Origin: Chryseobacterium defluvii
Lineage (GTDB): Bacteria; Bacteroidota; Bacteroidia; Flavobacteriales; Weeksellaceae
DNA length: 64,000 nucleotides
Direction: 5' to 3'
NCBI RefSeq assembly: GCF_003634775.1
Contig: NZ_RBXB01000003.1
Span: 186,001 to 250,000, forward strand
This document shows positions 54,711-64,000 of this stretch, piece after piece (the first letter of the stretch is position 1; each line of letters starts with the position of its first letter). A program made the position numbers and the translations under genes. Below the pieces are notes generated by a model. That model did no database searches. It was not told where the DNA came from and saw only the letters and a list, made by a program, of their open reading frames with translations.

Positions 54711-56327
54711 TTAAATTGTTTGTTCTTGTAATTGAGGTCCTGAAGCAACAAGTTTTTTTCCCTCCTCAGTGTTACAATACTGATCGAAGTTTTTGATATA
54801 TCTTGAAGCTAAATCTTTTGCTTTTTCCTCCCATTCGGAAACATCACTGTATGTCTCTCTAGGATCTAAAATTCCTTCAGAAACATTTGGTAAAGCCGTA
54901 GGAATTTCAAGGTTCATAATCGGAACTCTTGTTTTTGGAGCATTTTCGATAGAACCATCAATGATCGCATCAATGATTGCTCTTGTATCCTTAAGAGAAA
55001 TTCTTTTTCCTGTTCCGTTCCAACCTGTATTTACCAGGTAAGCTTTAGCACCGTGTTCTTTCATTTTCCCGATCAGTGTTTTAGAATACATTGTTGGGTG
55101 TAATGTAAGGAATGCTTCACCAAAAGCCGGAGAGAAAGATGGTTCCGGTTCAGTAATTCCTCTTTCAGTACCTGCCAATTTGGAAGTATATCCACATAAG
55201 AAGTGATATTGCGCCTGATTTTCATCTAAAATAGAAACCGGAGGCAATACACCGAATGCATCAGCAGACAAGTAAACGATTTTCTTGGCATGTCCTGCTT
55301 TTGACGGTAAAACTATTTTATTGATATGGTAAATCGGATAAGAAACTCTAGTATTTTCAGTGATTGAACCGTCTGTATAATCCGCAATACCATTATTTAC
55401 CACTACATTCTCAAGAAGAGCATCTCTCTTGATAGCCGCAAAAATATCCGGTTCTTTTTCAGCAGACAAATCGATTACTTTAGCATAGCATCCGCCTTCA
55501 TAATTGAATACTCCGTTATCATCCCATCCGTGCTCGTCATCACCGATCAGGTATCTTTTAGGATCAGCGGATAAAGTGGTTTTACCTGTTCCCGAAAGAC
55601 CGAAGAATAAAGCTACATCTCCTTCTTCTCCCACGTTTGCCGAACAGTGCATAGAAGCCATTCCTTTTAAAGGAAGGTAATAATTCATCATTGCAAACAT
55701 CCCTTTCTTCATTTCTCCACCATACCATGTTCCGCCGATAATCTGAAGCCTTTCAGTAAGGTCAAACATAATGAAGTTCTCAGAATTTAATTCCTGAGCC
55801 TCCCAGTTCGGGTTGGTGACTTTAGAGCCGTTGATTACTGTAAAATCAGGTTCTCCAAAGTTTTCTAACTCATAATGGGAAGGACGGATAAACATATTCG
55901 TAACGAAATGTGCCTGCCATGCCACTTCAACAATGAATCTTACTTTTAATCTGGTATCAGCATTCGTTCCACAAAAAGCATCTACTACATAAATTTTCTT
56001 AGCCGTGGAAAGCTGGTTTACAACTAATCCTTTACAAGACTGGAAAATTTCCGAAGTGGTAGGTAAATTAACTTTCCCATCCCAGAAAATTGTATCTTTT
56101 GTAACATCATCCTGAACAATATATCTATCTTTAGGAGAACGACCTGTAAAAATTCCTGTTTTTACTGATACAGCACCAGATTCTGTAAGTTCAGCTCTCT
56201 CAAAGCCTTGATTCTCAGGAGAAACTTCAGCTTGGTATAATTCTTCATAAGAAGGATTATAAATTACTTCATAGTTTCCTTTAATCCCTAATTTCTCTAA
56301 ATCCTGGATGATTTTAGCGTTTTTCAT
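54711..56327 (-). CDS. pckA: Phosphoenolpyruvate carboxykinase (ATP)
   Basis: 538 residues, the normal length. It converts oxaloacetate and ATP to PEP, CO2 and ADP, opening gluconeogenesis. [12 protein letters not shown] (substrate Arg), the kinase P-loop [18 protein letters not shown] (about residues 239-256), the metal site [20 protein letters not shown] and [20 protein letters not shown] are intact. A -7 element TAATTTTG (56369-56362) precedes it. With glpD/glpK in the same window it could turn glycerol carbon to hexoses, a general metabolic link only. Confidence 0.97.
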   Translation of the reverse strand: MKNAKIIQDLEKLGIKGNYEVIYNPSYEELYQAEVSPENQGFERAELTESGAVSVKTGIFTGRSPKDRYIVQDDVTKDTIFWDGKVNLPTTSEIFQSCKGLVVNQLSTAKKIYVVDAFCGTNADTRLKVRFIVEVAWQAHFVTNMFIRPSHYELENFGEPDFTVINGSKVTNPNWEAQELNSENFIMFDLTERLQIIGGTWYGGEMKKGMFAMMNYYLPLKGMASMHCSANVGEEGDVALFFGLSGTGKTTLSADPKRYLIGDDEHGWDDNGVFNYEGGCYAKVIDLSAEKEPDIFAAIKRDALLENVVVNNGIADYTDGSITENTRVSYPIYHINKIVLPSKAGHAKKIVYLSADAFGVLPPVSILDENQAQYHFLCGYTSKLAGTERGITEPEPSFSPAFGEAFLTLHPTMYSKTLIGKMKEHGAKAYLVNTGWNGTGKRISLKDTRAIIDAIIDGSIENAPKTRVPIMNLEIPTALPNVSEGILDPRETYSDVSEWEEKAKDLASRYIKNFDQYCNTEEGKKLVASGPQLQEQTI

Positions 56328-56453
56328 TTTACTTATATTTTCTATTTCTTTTTGGGTTCAACAAAATTAAATATTAATTATTTGTTAAAGGTGGTTAAAT
56401 ATAATGATATAAGTCAGAATGACAAAGAAAAAAACAAGCCTGTAAAATATTGG

Positions 56454-57359
56454 TTATGAAGAAATTATCTCATCCCATTCAAAAATAGTGGAAAAACCTT
56501 TTCCCCAAAAATAGTCCCTAAAGCTGTCAAATTTAGTACTCATCACAAAATCTCCACCCCATGCTCCAAGACTTTTGACGAAAACCGGACAATCTTGAAA
56601 AAACAGGTCCTTAACTGTAGGAATTTCAAGGAAATCGGATATTTTTTGTTCATGTTTCACCATTAGCTGCGAAAAAATTTCCAATTCATTACATAATAAA
56701 ATATTTTTTGTAAGATTTGAAAATTCATCTACGAGTTGCTGAGACTTCTCCTTAGATTTATATAAATTGATCCCTTCTCTGCTGTCTTGTTTTTGATTTA
56801 AATGAATAAAAATCAATTCACTTTTAAAAGAAGGACTGAAATTTACTTTTTCATATTTGATTTCAGGTTTGCTTTGATAAAGAACCGCAGATTTTTCTTT
56901 GGCAACAGCAATATCATACCCGCTTCCGCCTAAACTGATGGCATTTAAATGAAAAGGATTTATCTCCGCCCATTCAGCCAGGTTATTCATTAAGGTGGAA
57001 CTGCTTCCAAGGCCATAATCAGCAGGAAACTGAAGATTTGTTTTTAGATAATAAGAATCTGTATGCCGGAATTTGATTTCAGAAAGCTGCTGAACATTTT
57101 TCAATGTTTTCAAAATAAACTCAGGACCAGAAGGAAGATTGGCTTCTATAATCTGCCAGTGTTTATAATCAATAACAGCCTTCAGCCACAATTTGTTTTG
57201 ATGATATGCTTCCCAAAATATCAAGGATTTTTCATCATCTTTTTCTTCAAAGAAAAACTCTTGTCCCAGTCGGGTCGGTACCGCCAGGACAAGAGCTCCA
57301 TCTATTGCGAAATATTCGGAAGTAAGCATCAGCTTTCCTGGTGAAAATATTCCGCTCAT
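56454..57359 (-). CDS. GYDIA-type GHMP kinase
   Basis: 301 residues. MSGIFSPGKLMLTSEYFAID and the phosphate-binding loop FPADYGLGSSSTLMNNLAEW (about residues 111-130) are GHMP-kinase features; LGGSGYDIAVAKEKSAVLYQ (about 143-162) gives the family name. Members are related to mevalonate-type kinases and probably phosphorylate an isoprenoid precursor or sugar; the substrate is unproven. It is 8 bases after fabD in transcript order, so probably cotranscribed. Confidence 0.88.
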   Translation of the reverse strand: MSGIFSPGKLMLTSEYFAIDGALVLAVPTRLGQEFFFEEKDDEKSLIFWEAYHQNKLWLKAVIDYKHWQIIEANLPSGPEFILKTLKNVQQLSEIKFRHTDSYYLKTNLQFPADYGLGSSSTLMNNLAEWAEINPFHLNAISLGGSGYDIAVAKEKSAVLYQSKPEIKYEKVNFSPSFKSELIFIHLNQKQDSREGINLYKSKEKSQQLVDEFSNLTKNILLCNELEIFSQLMVKHEQKISDFLEIPTVKDLFFQDCPVFVKSLGAWGGDFVMSTKFDSFRDYFWGKGFSTIFEWDEIISS

Positions 57360-57367
57360 ATTTTTAA

Positions 57368-58243
57368 TTAGATTGCAGATGCAACTTCTACAGAACCGTC
57401 AATTTTCTTGATCAATCCCTGAAGTGTTTTACCCGGACCCACTTCTACAAAATTAGAAGCTCCGTCTTTAATCATATTTTGTACAGACTGTGTCCATTTT
57501 ACAGGACCCGTAAGTTGTGCGATTAAATTTTGTTTGATTTCATCAGGATTGATTACTGCTGTTGTAGTGATATTCTGATAAACAGGAATTGTAGCTTTTC
57601 TGAATTTTGTATTTTCGATAGCTGCCGCTAACTTTTCTTGTGCAGGCTGCATTAATGGTGAATGGAAGGCTCCATTTACAGGTAACAGCAATGCTCTTTT
57701 GGCACCTGCTTCCTTTAATTTAGCACACGCTTCTTCCACTGCAGCAGTTTCTCCTGAAATGACAAGCTGCCCTGGACAGTTATAATTAGCAGGAACAACG
57801 ATTCCATTGATCGTAGAACATATTTCTTCTACTTTAGCATCCTCTAATCCTAAAATAGCTGCCATAGAACTTGGATTGGCATCACAGGCTTCCTGCATTG
57901 CTTTTGCTCTTTCTGCTACTAACTTCAGCCCGTCATCAAATGATAAAACGCCATTGGCAACCAACGCTGAGAATTCTCCCAATGAGTGTCCGGCAACCAT
58001 TTCGGCACCAAGACCGTTGACTGCTTTTAGGGCAGCCACTGAATGTATAAAAATTGAAGGTTGGGTAACTTCTGTTTTTTTAAGATCTTCATCCGTCCCA
58101 TTAAACATAATGGAGAGAATATCAAATCCTAAAATTTCATTGGCAGATTCCATCAAATCTTTTATGTCTTTTCGAGAATCATACAATTCTTTTCCCATCC
58201 CCACGAATTGAGATCCCTGCCCAGGAAATACAAGTGCTTTCAT
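57368..58243 (-). CDS. fabD: Malonyl-CoA:ACP transacylase
   Basis: 291 residues. FPGQGSQFVGMGKEL (oxyanion loop, residues 6-20) and the nucleophile elbow MVAGHSLGEFSAL (Ser87) with catalytic His in NGAFHSPLM. It loads malonyl groups onto acyl-carrier protein for fatty acid synthesis. A -7 element TATATTTG (58272-58265) is upstream. Not in the usual fabH-fabD-fabG cluster here. Confidence 0.96.
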   Translation of the reverse strand: MKALVFPGQGSQFVGMGKELYDSRKDIKDLMESANEILGFDILSIMFNGTDEDLKKTEVTQPSIFIHSVAALKAVNGLGAEMVAGHSLGEFSALVANGVLSFDDGLKLVAERAKAMQEACDANPSSMAAILGLEDAKVEEICSTINGIVVPANYNCPGQLVISGETAAVEEACAKLKEAGAKRALLLPVNGAFHSPLMQPAQEKLAAAIENTKFRKATIPVYQNITTTAVINPDEIKQNLIAQLTGPVKWTQSVQNMIKDGASNFVEVGPGKTLQGLIKKIDGSVEVASAI

Positions 58244-58308
58244 GTATTAATTTAAAATATTATGCAAATATAAATATAATGTTGAATATTCTGTAAACGA
58301 TAAAGTCA

Positions 58309-60243
58309 TTAAGGAACCAGCCTGATTACACGATAACCAGTGTTCACATATGCTCCGTTCGCTTTGGATTTCACAAATTCAAATTTGGTAGCCAATTGGG
58401 TCTGAACTTTATTCATTTGTTTAAAAATTTCCCCTTTTTTGTTCTCTCTGGTCAGCATATCGTTTACCACATCAAACCCTATGATTGCATATTTAGGTGG
58501 TGTCTTACAATATTTACTTTTATATGCTGCCAAAATTTCTTTTTCAAAGCTCCCGTCTGTATTGATCTTTCTGTCCATCAGATACACAAGGTTAGCCTGG
58601 CTCAGATCATCTACCTTTTTTTCAAAGCTTGGAACATAATACATACTGAATGCTTTCACACCTTGTACTTCTTTTGACAAAGCAATAACTTTATTGGAAA
58701 ACGCTTCTCCTATATTATCTGTATCACTTGCCAAAATAGCAATTACCGGAGCCGCCTGCCCTGTCATCATATTCTGATCAAGCTGAATTTCGGCCGGTGA
58801 ATTCACAATTTTTACATTTGAATTTTTAACAGCTTTTTCAAGACCTGTTTTTATATAATTGGCGTTATCCTTTTTGCTATCGGCTACAATATAAATCTTC
58901 TGATCTGAATATACAGCTTTTACTTCATCAACTATTTTGTCAGCATAGGTTTGGTCATTGGTTTCAACAATAATCAAATTGCTATAATTGTATAATTCCG
59001 GAGAGTTGGCAAATGGGGCAACAATCGGAATTTTTTGATTTTTTGTAAAATCCAGCACATCAATAACATTAGATTTGAAGAAAGGACCGATGATAAGATC
59101 TGTATTGTTAGGATTGATTTGGGTTAATGAATTTTTAAAGGTTGCTTCATTTCCAGAATCCACTATTTTAATATCTAATTTCTGACCGTTTCTGGCATTT
59201 CTTTCAATCGCAAGCTGTGCTCCCGTTAAGAAATCCATTGCCATACTTCTATACTGTGTTTCATTGGTACTGTATCCGAAAGGCAGCATCATGACAACGC
59301 TTAGTGCATCACCGCTTTTCTTTACATAGGCAGGATCAAGCTTTTTGATCTTCAAAACCATTCCGGCTTTTAATCCATTGGATAACTCCGGATTTAAAGC
59401 GATGAGTTCATCAATGGTAACTCCGAACTTATTAACAATAGAGAATACGGTATCTCCCTGTTGAACAGTATAAGTTACATATTCTTCTGCCGAAGTAGTT
59501 TCTGTGTTGGATGTTTGGGAAGGTTTTTCATTCCCTGGATCAATGGCTGTTTTAGAATTTGCTGCCGGTTCTGCAACAGTAGCTGCATTTGATCTTTTTA
59601 CTTTAATGGTCTCGCCGGGTTTCAATCCTTTTTCTTCCAAACCGGGATTAAGCGCAAAAAGTTCCTGCTGTGTGATTCCAAATTGTTTTGAAATTCTGTA
59701 ATAATTATCTTTAGACTGAATTGTATAGTTTTCAGTATCAGAATCAGAAGAGGTTGTTTGTGTTTCAACGGTGGTTTCCACAGGTTTTGCGGCTACAACT
59801 GCCTGCTGTTGGGTTCCCCCATACTTTTTAATGCTTTCAAGAGGTAAAGTAATTTCATCACCAATTTTCATATGGGAATCCAATTCAGGATTTAACTTTC
59901 TTAAATCGGTTTCTGAGATACGGTACTGTTTGGTGATTCCATAAATAGTCTGCTTAGGTTGCAAAACAATTTTCCCCAACTCATTACCGGTTTGTTTTTT
60001 TTCAACTACAGCCGGTTTTGTGGCAGCTATAGTTTTTTTATCGGATTTTACTGCAAGAACATCCCCGATTGCCAATTTACCATCTTTGAATTTTGGATTC
60101 AGTTTTAGCAACTCATCTACCGTCATGCCATACTTTTTGGCAATATTGTAAGGGTTATCTCCTTTTACAACCGTATGGGATTTTTGAGCAGACACACCCA
60201 AAACCATACATAAACCGGATAAAATAAAAAACCTCTTGATCAT
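58309..60243 (-). CDS. LysM-repeat protein with periplasmic-binding-like domain
   Basis: 644 residues. Signal peptide, then four LysM peptidoglycan-binding repeats (about residues 22-68, 90-135, 172-212 and 252-300; each of the form YNIAKKYGMTVDELLKLNPK), then a periplasmic-binding-protein fold from about 310 to 640 (VVMMLPFGYSTNETQYRSMA; LTGAQLAIERNARNGQ; IVAPFANSPELYNYSNLIIV). The combination resembles LpoA-like activators of peptidoglycan synthases, but no such role is shown. It has a consensus promoter inside the bshC 3' end. Confidence 0.88.
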   Translation of the reverse strand: MIKRFFILSGLCMVLGVSAQKSHTVVKGDNPYNIAKKYGMTVDELLKLNPKFKDGKLAIGDVLAVKSDKKTIAATKPAVVEKKQTGNELGKIVLQPKQTIYGITKQYRISETDLRKLNPELDSHMKIGDEITLPLESIKKYGGTQQQAVVAAKPVETTVETQTTSSDSDTENYTIQSKDNYYRISKQFGITQQELFALNPGLEEKGLKPGETIKVKRSNAATVAEPAANSKTAIDPGNEKPSQTSNTETTSAEEYVTYTVQQGDTVFSIVNKFGVTIDELIALNPELSNGLKAGMVLKIKKLDPAYVKKSGDALSVVMMLPFGYSTNETQYRSMAMDFLTGAQLAIERNARNGQKLDIKIVDSGNEATFKNSLTQINPNNTDLIIGPFFKSNVIDVLDFTKNQKIPIVAPFANSPELYNYSNLIIVETNDQTYADKIVDEVKAVYSDQKIYIVADSKKDNANYIKTGLEKAVKNSNVKIVNSPAEIQLDQNMMTGQAAPVIAILASDTDNIGEAFSNKVIALSKEVQGVKAFSMYYVPSFEKKVDDLSQANLVYLMDRKINTDGSFEKEILAAYKSKYCKTPPKYAIIGFDVVNDMLTRENKKGEIFKQMNKVQTQLATKFEFVKSKANGAYVNTGYRVIRLVP

Positions 60244-60262
60244 GTTCGATACTTATAATTTA

Positions 60263-60292
60263 CAAAAATACTTCTTTAAAATTAAATGGCAA
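60263..60292 (-). promoter_or_regulatory. Promoter of the LysM-protein gene
   Basis: Minus-strand TTG (60292-60290), 19-base spacer, TATTTTTG (60270-60263), an exact consensus match overlapping the last codons of bshC. Confidence 0.78.
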
Positions 60293-61868
60293 CAATTATT
60301 AATTTCGATTCTTGTACCACCATTTCCTCTAAACAAGTTTCAAGCCACGAATAGCCTTGGTCAGCAAAAAAAACGCTAAAATTATAAATTCTTTCCTGCC
60401 ATGTCTTGGAAGGATGTACATCGATAAATAATTTTTCCAATCTTTCAAGCAATTCATTCTGCTTTATTTTTTCAGCGTGCAGAAGCCTTTTCTTCATTCT
60501 TCTGAAGGATTTCAGCTGCCTTACTTCTTCTGCCTTCACCATATTTCCGAAAGATTTTTCGGTGGTTTCGGCAACGGATTTTAATTCAGAAAAATTGTTG
60601 GTTAAAAAATTCTCTTTCTCTACCAGCAATTTCAGAATTGTATTGTCTTCTAAAATTTTATTGTTGGTGATGGTTGTAAAGTTTTGAAAGAAATCTTCAA
60701 TTTTCAAATTCAGCTTTTCAATTTTCTTTATTGTTTTTTCCTGTAAAAACAGCATTGAATTTCTTGGGATAAGAACCGGAAACGGAATATTGATGTGAGA
60801 AAAATAATCTTTCAGCTCCAGCCAATACATGATTTCAGCATTTCCTCCGATATACGCAATATTGGGTAATATTTTTTCCTGGTATACAGGACGCATTAAA
60901 GCATTGGGGCTGAATTTTTCCGGAGAGCTTTCCAGTTCATTAATAATTTCTTCCTGTGTAAAGTGAATGTCTTTGTCAACAACAATATACTTTTGTCCGT
61001 CAAAATCTATTCTGTCTCTTGTATCTGAAAGATAAAACAGGTTTATTTCCCTAGGGTTTACCTGAACTTTCCCGTACTTATCTGTAAGGAATTCCACTTT
61101 CTTCCTAGAGCTTTTCTGCAAACTGAAATGAAGAAGTTCATCTTTGAACACATTTTTGATTTCTGCTTTCAATTCTCTGGAATCGCCATCTACTATCAAC
61201 AAACCAAATTCAGAAAAGAGCCTGTTTACTAAAATTTTAATAGCATCAGTAAGTGTATTTCCTGTTTTATAAGCTTCTTTCAACATGAGAATCAACTCTG
61301 TTCCGAAAACATAGTCTTTAAATTCCTTTTCAAATTCAGATATAAAGAACGTATCTGTTACTGGTATTCTTCCAACCGGGCCACCCGATTTTGCATTCAT
61401 TTCGTAATAGCCGTTTTCTGTTTTGAAATGATTGATCTCGGCAAAATCATGATCTTCTGAAGCCATCCAATAGACAGGAACAAAGTTAAAATCCGGAAAG
61501 TTTTCTTTTAAATAAGTGCAGGTTTTAATGGTCTGCAATATTTTATATATGAAGAAAACAGGCCCTGAAAACAAATTCAGCTGATGTCCTGTAGTAATGG
61601 TAAAGGTGTTTGGTTCTTTTAAATGAACTATATTTTCTTTTTGCCTTGAAGAAAGAACAAAATCTGAAAGCTGCCTTTGAACAGTATTCAACAGGACTTC
61701 CCTTTGTTGTGGCGCAAATGATTCCTGTTTTAAATGAATCTGCTTTCTAAAGTTATCTAAAGAAAATGTGTTTTCTTCGAATCCTTCAATTCTATGGTTT
61801 AAAAAGTCCTTAATTAATTGAGGAATGCTTTCTATATCATTAAATGATATTTTATTTATCGTTTTCAA
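60282..61868 (-). CDS. bshC: Bacillithiol biosynthesis cysteine-adding enzyme
   Basis: 528 residues. It adds cysteine to glucosaminyl-malate in the last step of bacillithiol synthesis. TITTGHQLNLFSGPVFFIYK and FVPVYWMASEDHDFAEINHF are the diagnostic N-terminal Rossmann motifs; IAYIGGNAEIMYWLELKDYF lies in the middle, followed by a long coiled-coil arm (RQLKSFRRMKKRLLHAEKIK). Its start is 12 bases after the porin gene stop, so it is probably cotranscribed with the porin. Confidence 0.95.
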   Translation of the reverse strand: MKTINKISFNDIESIPQLIKDFLNHRIEGFEENTFSLDNFRKQIHLKQESFAPQQREVLLNTVQRQLSDFVLSSRQKENIVHLKEPNTFTITTGHQLNLFSGPVFFIYKILQTIKTCTYLKENFPDFNFVPVYWMASEDHDFAEINHFKTENGYYEMNAKSGGPVGRIPVTDTFFISEFEKEFKDYVFGTELILMLKEAYKTGNTLTDAIKILVNRLFSEFGLLIVDGDSRELKAEIKNVFKDELLHFSLQKSSRKKVEFLTDKYGKVQVNPREINLFYLSDTRDRIDFDGQKYIVVDKDIHFTQEEIINELESSPEKFSPNALMRPVYQEKILPNIAYIGGNAEIMYWLELKDYFSHINIPFPVLIPRNSMLFLQEKTIKKIEKLNLKIEDFFQNFTTITNNKILEDNTILKLLVEKENFLTNNFSELKSVAETTEKSFGNMVKAEEVRQLKSFRRMKKRLLHAEKIKQNELLERLEKLFIDVHPSKTWQERIYNFSVFFADQGYSWLETCLEEMVVQESKLIIVAI

Positions 61869-61880
61869 CCCGATTTTATT

Positions 61881-63821
61881 TTAGTTGAACAAATACCAGA
61901 CAATTCCTATATTCAGTCTAAAATCATATACAGGATAATGTGGAAATGCGTAAGCTTTATTATGAGACAGAAGCGTCCCTATTTGCTGCCCTTCAATGAA
62001 GAAGAACATTTTTTTAACTTTCATATTAAAATACACGTCTGCAATCGGCTGTCCTCCAATTGAAAATGAGTTGGCATTCGGAAGAATATAATCGTTAATG
62101 ACAGGGAAATAATCTCTTGACGCGAATTTAGAAAAGTAATATACTTTGATTCCGGCCTGAATTTCAGCTGCTTTTTTAAAGGCAAGAGTCTGATAAAAGA
62201 TATTAGCTCTTCCGATGAAACCAGGCATCGGATATAATTCTTTATTCGTTAAAGCATTTTGAAACTGTACCCTTGTGTTCAAATGAAAATGGCCATAACT
62301 GAATGTAGCATCACCTCCGATTTGAGATATATTCAAAGGGGTCTCGCTTTGCTTTGGAGTTGCACTGCTATCAAAGTATGTGTAATTATCTATTCTGAAA
62401 TAATTGACAAAAAGTTCTGTTTTGAACCATTTCAGATTGATGTTTCCACCAATTTCAGTAATGGACTGATTCTTTGCATCCTGAAGATAGTAATTGAACT
62501 TTTTATATACTGAAGTATTCAACAAATAATTAAATGTGGGATAAACACTTTGAAAGTTTACTCTGGCATTGACAAAATAATCTTTAATTGGCTCAAATTT
62601 CAAATTATTGGTCGTTTTTAAATAATTACCAAACTCGCTTCCGTTTGAAAATTCCAGGAATGAATTAAGCTGAACTTTATCCCAAAGTTTAACCTGCAAA
62701 TTTCCTACAGCCCCTAATCTGTTTTCTTTGATTTCTGTTGGCCATGTAATATCATTCACTATAATTCCTTCTTCAATTCCGAATTTCAGCATCTGATAAC
62801 GGACTCCTGCATCAAGCTTGAATTTTTCATTATCTAATACTAAACTTACAGTATTGCTCAAATTATCTGAGTATTTCTTTGTAGAAAGCGGAAAACCGCT
62901 GATCAATTCATCTTCATTGGCATACCAATAAGGTTCCAAAGCATCCTGATGATAAAAATATTTATTTCCCTGATGAAAAATAGTGTGTCTTATCCTGAAA
63001 GGAAACTTTTCTGAATTAAATGGGGTAAACTGGTGACTCAGATAATATCTTCTATAAGAAAACTGTGAACTTGTAGAAGCCAGATTTACCTGCGCGTTTT
63101 GTCTGTTTCTGTATTCACTGTCTCCATTTTGGAATAAATCATCTTCAAAAATACCTCCGTTTTCCTGATTGTTTACGTTTTGGTGCAGATAATGAGCAAA
63201 GATCTCATAATTTCCTTTTTTGGTAATATAGTGTCCCGAAAACAAAGTATTATTATTTGATGCCAGAGAATTTCTATAAAGTCCCTGAGAACGAAGCCCC
63301 ATATATTCCAAAGCAAAATTGAATCTCTTGCCTATGTTTTGGGTATAGGTTGATTTCAACGCCGCGCCATTCCTCATTGAATTATGATAGACAAATGTGG
63401 CGGTAGGAGTTTTCACATCATAATATAGTACATCATTAATCCCTATGATTCCATACGATTTATTGGTAGGGAGTAAGGAGAGATTTTGTTCGGAGTTGAC
63501 TTCATAAGATAAGGGATTAAATCCTGACCCCACATTGGCAAACTGAATTTTCCCAAAATTGTCTTTGTTGTTATATTGAGAAAAAATATATGTTTTATCA
63601 AAAGTCATTACCGTATCAAAAATTTTCTTTTCAGCATATTGTGTCTGAAACTGATAATCGTTGATGGTGGGCTTAAATATTTTCAGGGAATCTTTCCTAC
63701 CTGAGTCTATGACCAAAGTGTCCTCCGCTTTTTTATCGACTCTGTTGGAATCTGTTTTATTGACTACCTGGGCATTCGTAAAAAAGCCTGAGAAAAGTAT
63801 AATGAGAAATATGTACTTCAT
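61881..63821 (-). CDS. Putative outer-membrane porin
   Basis: 646 residues from ATG 63821 (MKYIFLIILFSGFFTNAQ, signal peptide); the in-frame TTG 21 bases upstream is less likely. A disordered linker (VNKTDSNRVDKKAEDTLVID) precedes a long barrel of alternating strands ending in FRLNIGIVWYLFN, the aromatic C-terminus of outer-membrane barrels. The pattern fits the Bacteroidota putative porin family (PF14121-like). Substrate unknown. A -7 element TATTTTTG (63895-63888) is upstream. Confidence 0.85.
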   Translation of the reverse strand: MKYIFLIILFSGFFTNAQVVNKTDSNRVDKKAEDTLVIDSGRKDSLKIFKPTINDYQFQTQYAEKKIFDTVMTFDKTYIFSQYNNKDNFGKIQFANVGSGFNPLSYEVNSEQNLSLLPTNKSYGIIGINDVLYYDVKTPTATFVYHNSMRNGAALKSTYTQNIGKRFNFALEYMGLRSQGLYRNSLASNNNTLFSGHYITKKGNYEIFAHYLHQNVNNQENGGIFEDDLFQNGDSEYRNRQNAQVNLASTSSQFSYRRYYLSHQFTPFNSEKFPFRIRHTIFHQGNKYFYHQDALEPYWYANEDELISGFPLSTKKYSDNLSNTVSLVLDNEKFKLDAGVRYQMLKFGIEEGIIVNDITWPTEIKENRLGAVGNLQVKLWDKVQLNSFLEFSNGSEFGNYLKTTNNLKFEPIKDYFVNARVNFQSVYPTFNYLLNTSVYKKFNYYLQDAKNQSITEIGGNINLKWFKTELFVNYFRIDNYTYFDSSATPKQSETPLNISQIGGDATFSYGHFHLNTRVQFQNALTNKELYPMPGFIGRANIFYQTLAFKKAAEIQAGIKVYYFSKFASRDYFPVINDYILPNANSFSIGGQPIADVYFNMKVKKMFFFIEGQQIGTLLSHNKAYAFPHYPVYDFRLNIGIVWYLFN

Positions 63822-63913
63822 ATGGACATTTATATTGTTCAAAAGGTCATATGTAACCGTGTGGTTTCATTTCCTGATTTTGTAAAGCAAAAATAAGAAA
63901 TAAAAGGAAATAA

Positions 63914-63945
63914 AAAACCCCGTCTTAAAGACGAGGTTTTTTTAT
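63914..63945 (-). terminator. Terminator of the partial gene at the right edge
   Basis: AAACC-C-CGTCTT pairs with AAGACG-A-GGTTT (one mismatch) around 63916-63940, with A-rich sequence on the left and T-rich sequence on the right, so it can work in both directions. It lies between the porin promoter and the gene ending at 63963. Confidence 0.75.
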
Positions 63946-63962
63946 AATATCAATATTGAATA

Positions 63963-64000
63963 TTAAATACCAGTTAATGTATCTACTTTATCTCCGAAAG
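63963..64000 (-). CDS. 3' end of an unidentified gene
   Basis: Only the last 11 codons or so are inside the window, ending FGDKVDTLTGI and TAA at 63965-63963. A terminator follows at 63914-63945, which supports a real gene end. Too short to identify. Confidence 0.5.
   Translation of the reverse strand, partial: FGDKVDTLTGI

Overview
This window looks like a chromosomal segment of a Chryseobacterium-like member of the Flavobacteriia (Bacteroidota). The grounds are the AT-rich DNA, promoters of the form TTG-N19/20-TAnnTTTG instead of the sigma70 consensus, a SusC/SusD outer-membrane pair, GLPGLI and LptD-type proteins, bacillithiol synthesis (BshC), a GYDIA-type GHMP kinase and tRNA-Glu genes with a G1:U72 pair. 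Genus placement is inference from recognised families; no search was run.

Layout. (1) 1-5167, minus strand: the distal S10 operon rplC-rplD-rplW-rplB-rpsS-rplV-rpsC-rplP-rpmC-rpsQ-rplN, with its own promoter and a structured leader in front of rplC. (2) 5305-15716: a block that separates rplC from rpsJ. It holds a DeoR/GlpR-type repressor divergent from glpD-glpK-glpF with an array of TTTCG/CGAAA operators, a three-gene secreted cassette of unknown function (10153-14299), a low-affinity iron permease-like protein and a GLPGLI protein. (3) 15871-19284, minus: the str operon rpsL-rpsG-fusA plus rpsJ, closed by a strong terminator. (4) 19393-30456: a Dps-like ferritin, pncB, a YCII-domain lipoprotein, an esterase-fold protein, a DUF5995-like protein, rmuC, a SpoU methyltransferase, an Ala/Lys-repeat lipoprotein, a two-gene envelope operon behind a palindromic operator, 5-formyl-THF cyclo-ligase, and a TrhO tRNA hydroxylase fused to a U32-peptidase-type C-terminal barrel. 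(5) 30417-38366: a Deg-type protease, RidA, LptD, an N-acetylmuramoyl-L-alanine amidase, rpsT and three tRNA-Glu genes.

(6) 38468-49284, all minus: a redox and metal region. An exported Fe/Mn SOD, a SCO protein, a YHS lipoprotein and a small Cys-containing protein form one cluster. A Zn/Cd/Co-type P1B ATPase, a Fur-family regulator, a periplasmic adaptor, an RND pump fused to its TolC-like outer-membrane partner, and a small Cys-rich protein form another. The ATPase and the RND pump share the same operator (TGCAAT-N3-ATTGCA) at the same 13-bp distance from the -7 element, so they are probably one regulon under the Fur-family protein.

(7) 49337-54045, minus: a SusC/SusD pair behind a canonical SAM-I (S-box) riboswitch, which ties an outer-membrane import system to S-adenosylmethionine level. 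(8) 54235-64000: aroQ, pckA, a GHMP kinase, fabD, a LysM/periplasmic-binding-fold protein, bshC, a putative porin and the 3' end of one more gene.

The most interesting items are the SAM-I riboswitch on a SusCD pair, the shared metal operator with the RND-OMF polyprotein, the TrhO-U32C fusion, the rplC leader RNA and the uncharacterised three-gene secreted cassette. I saw no insertion sequence, prophage, integrase or CRISPR array.
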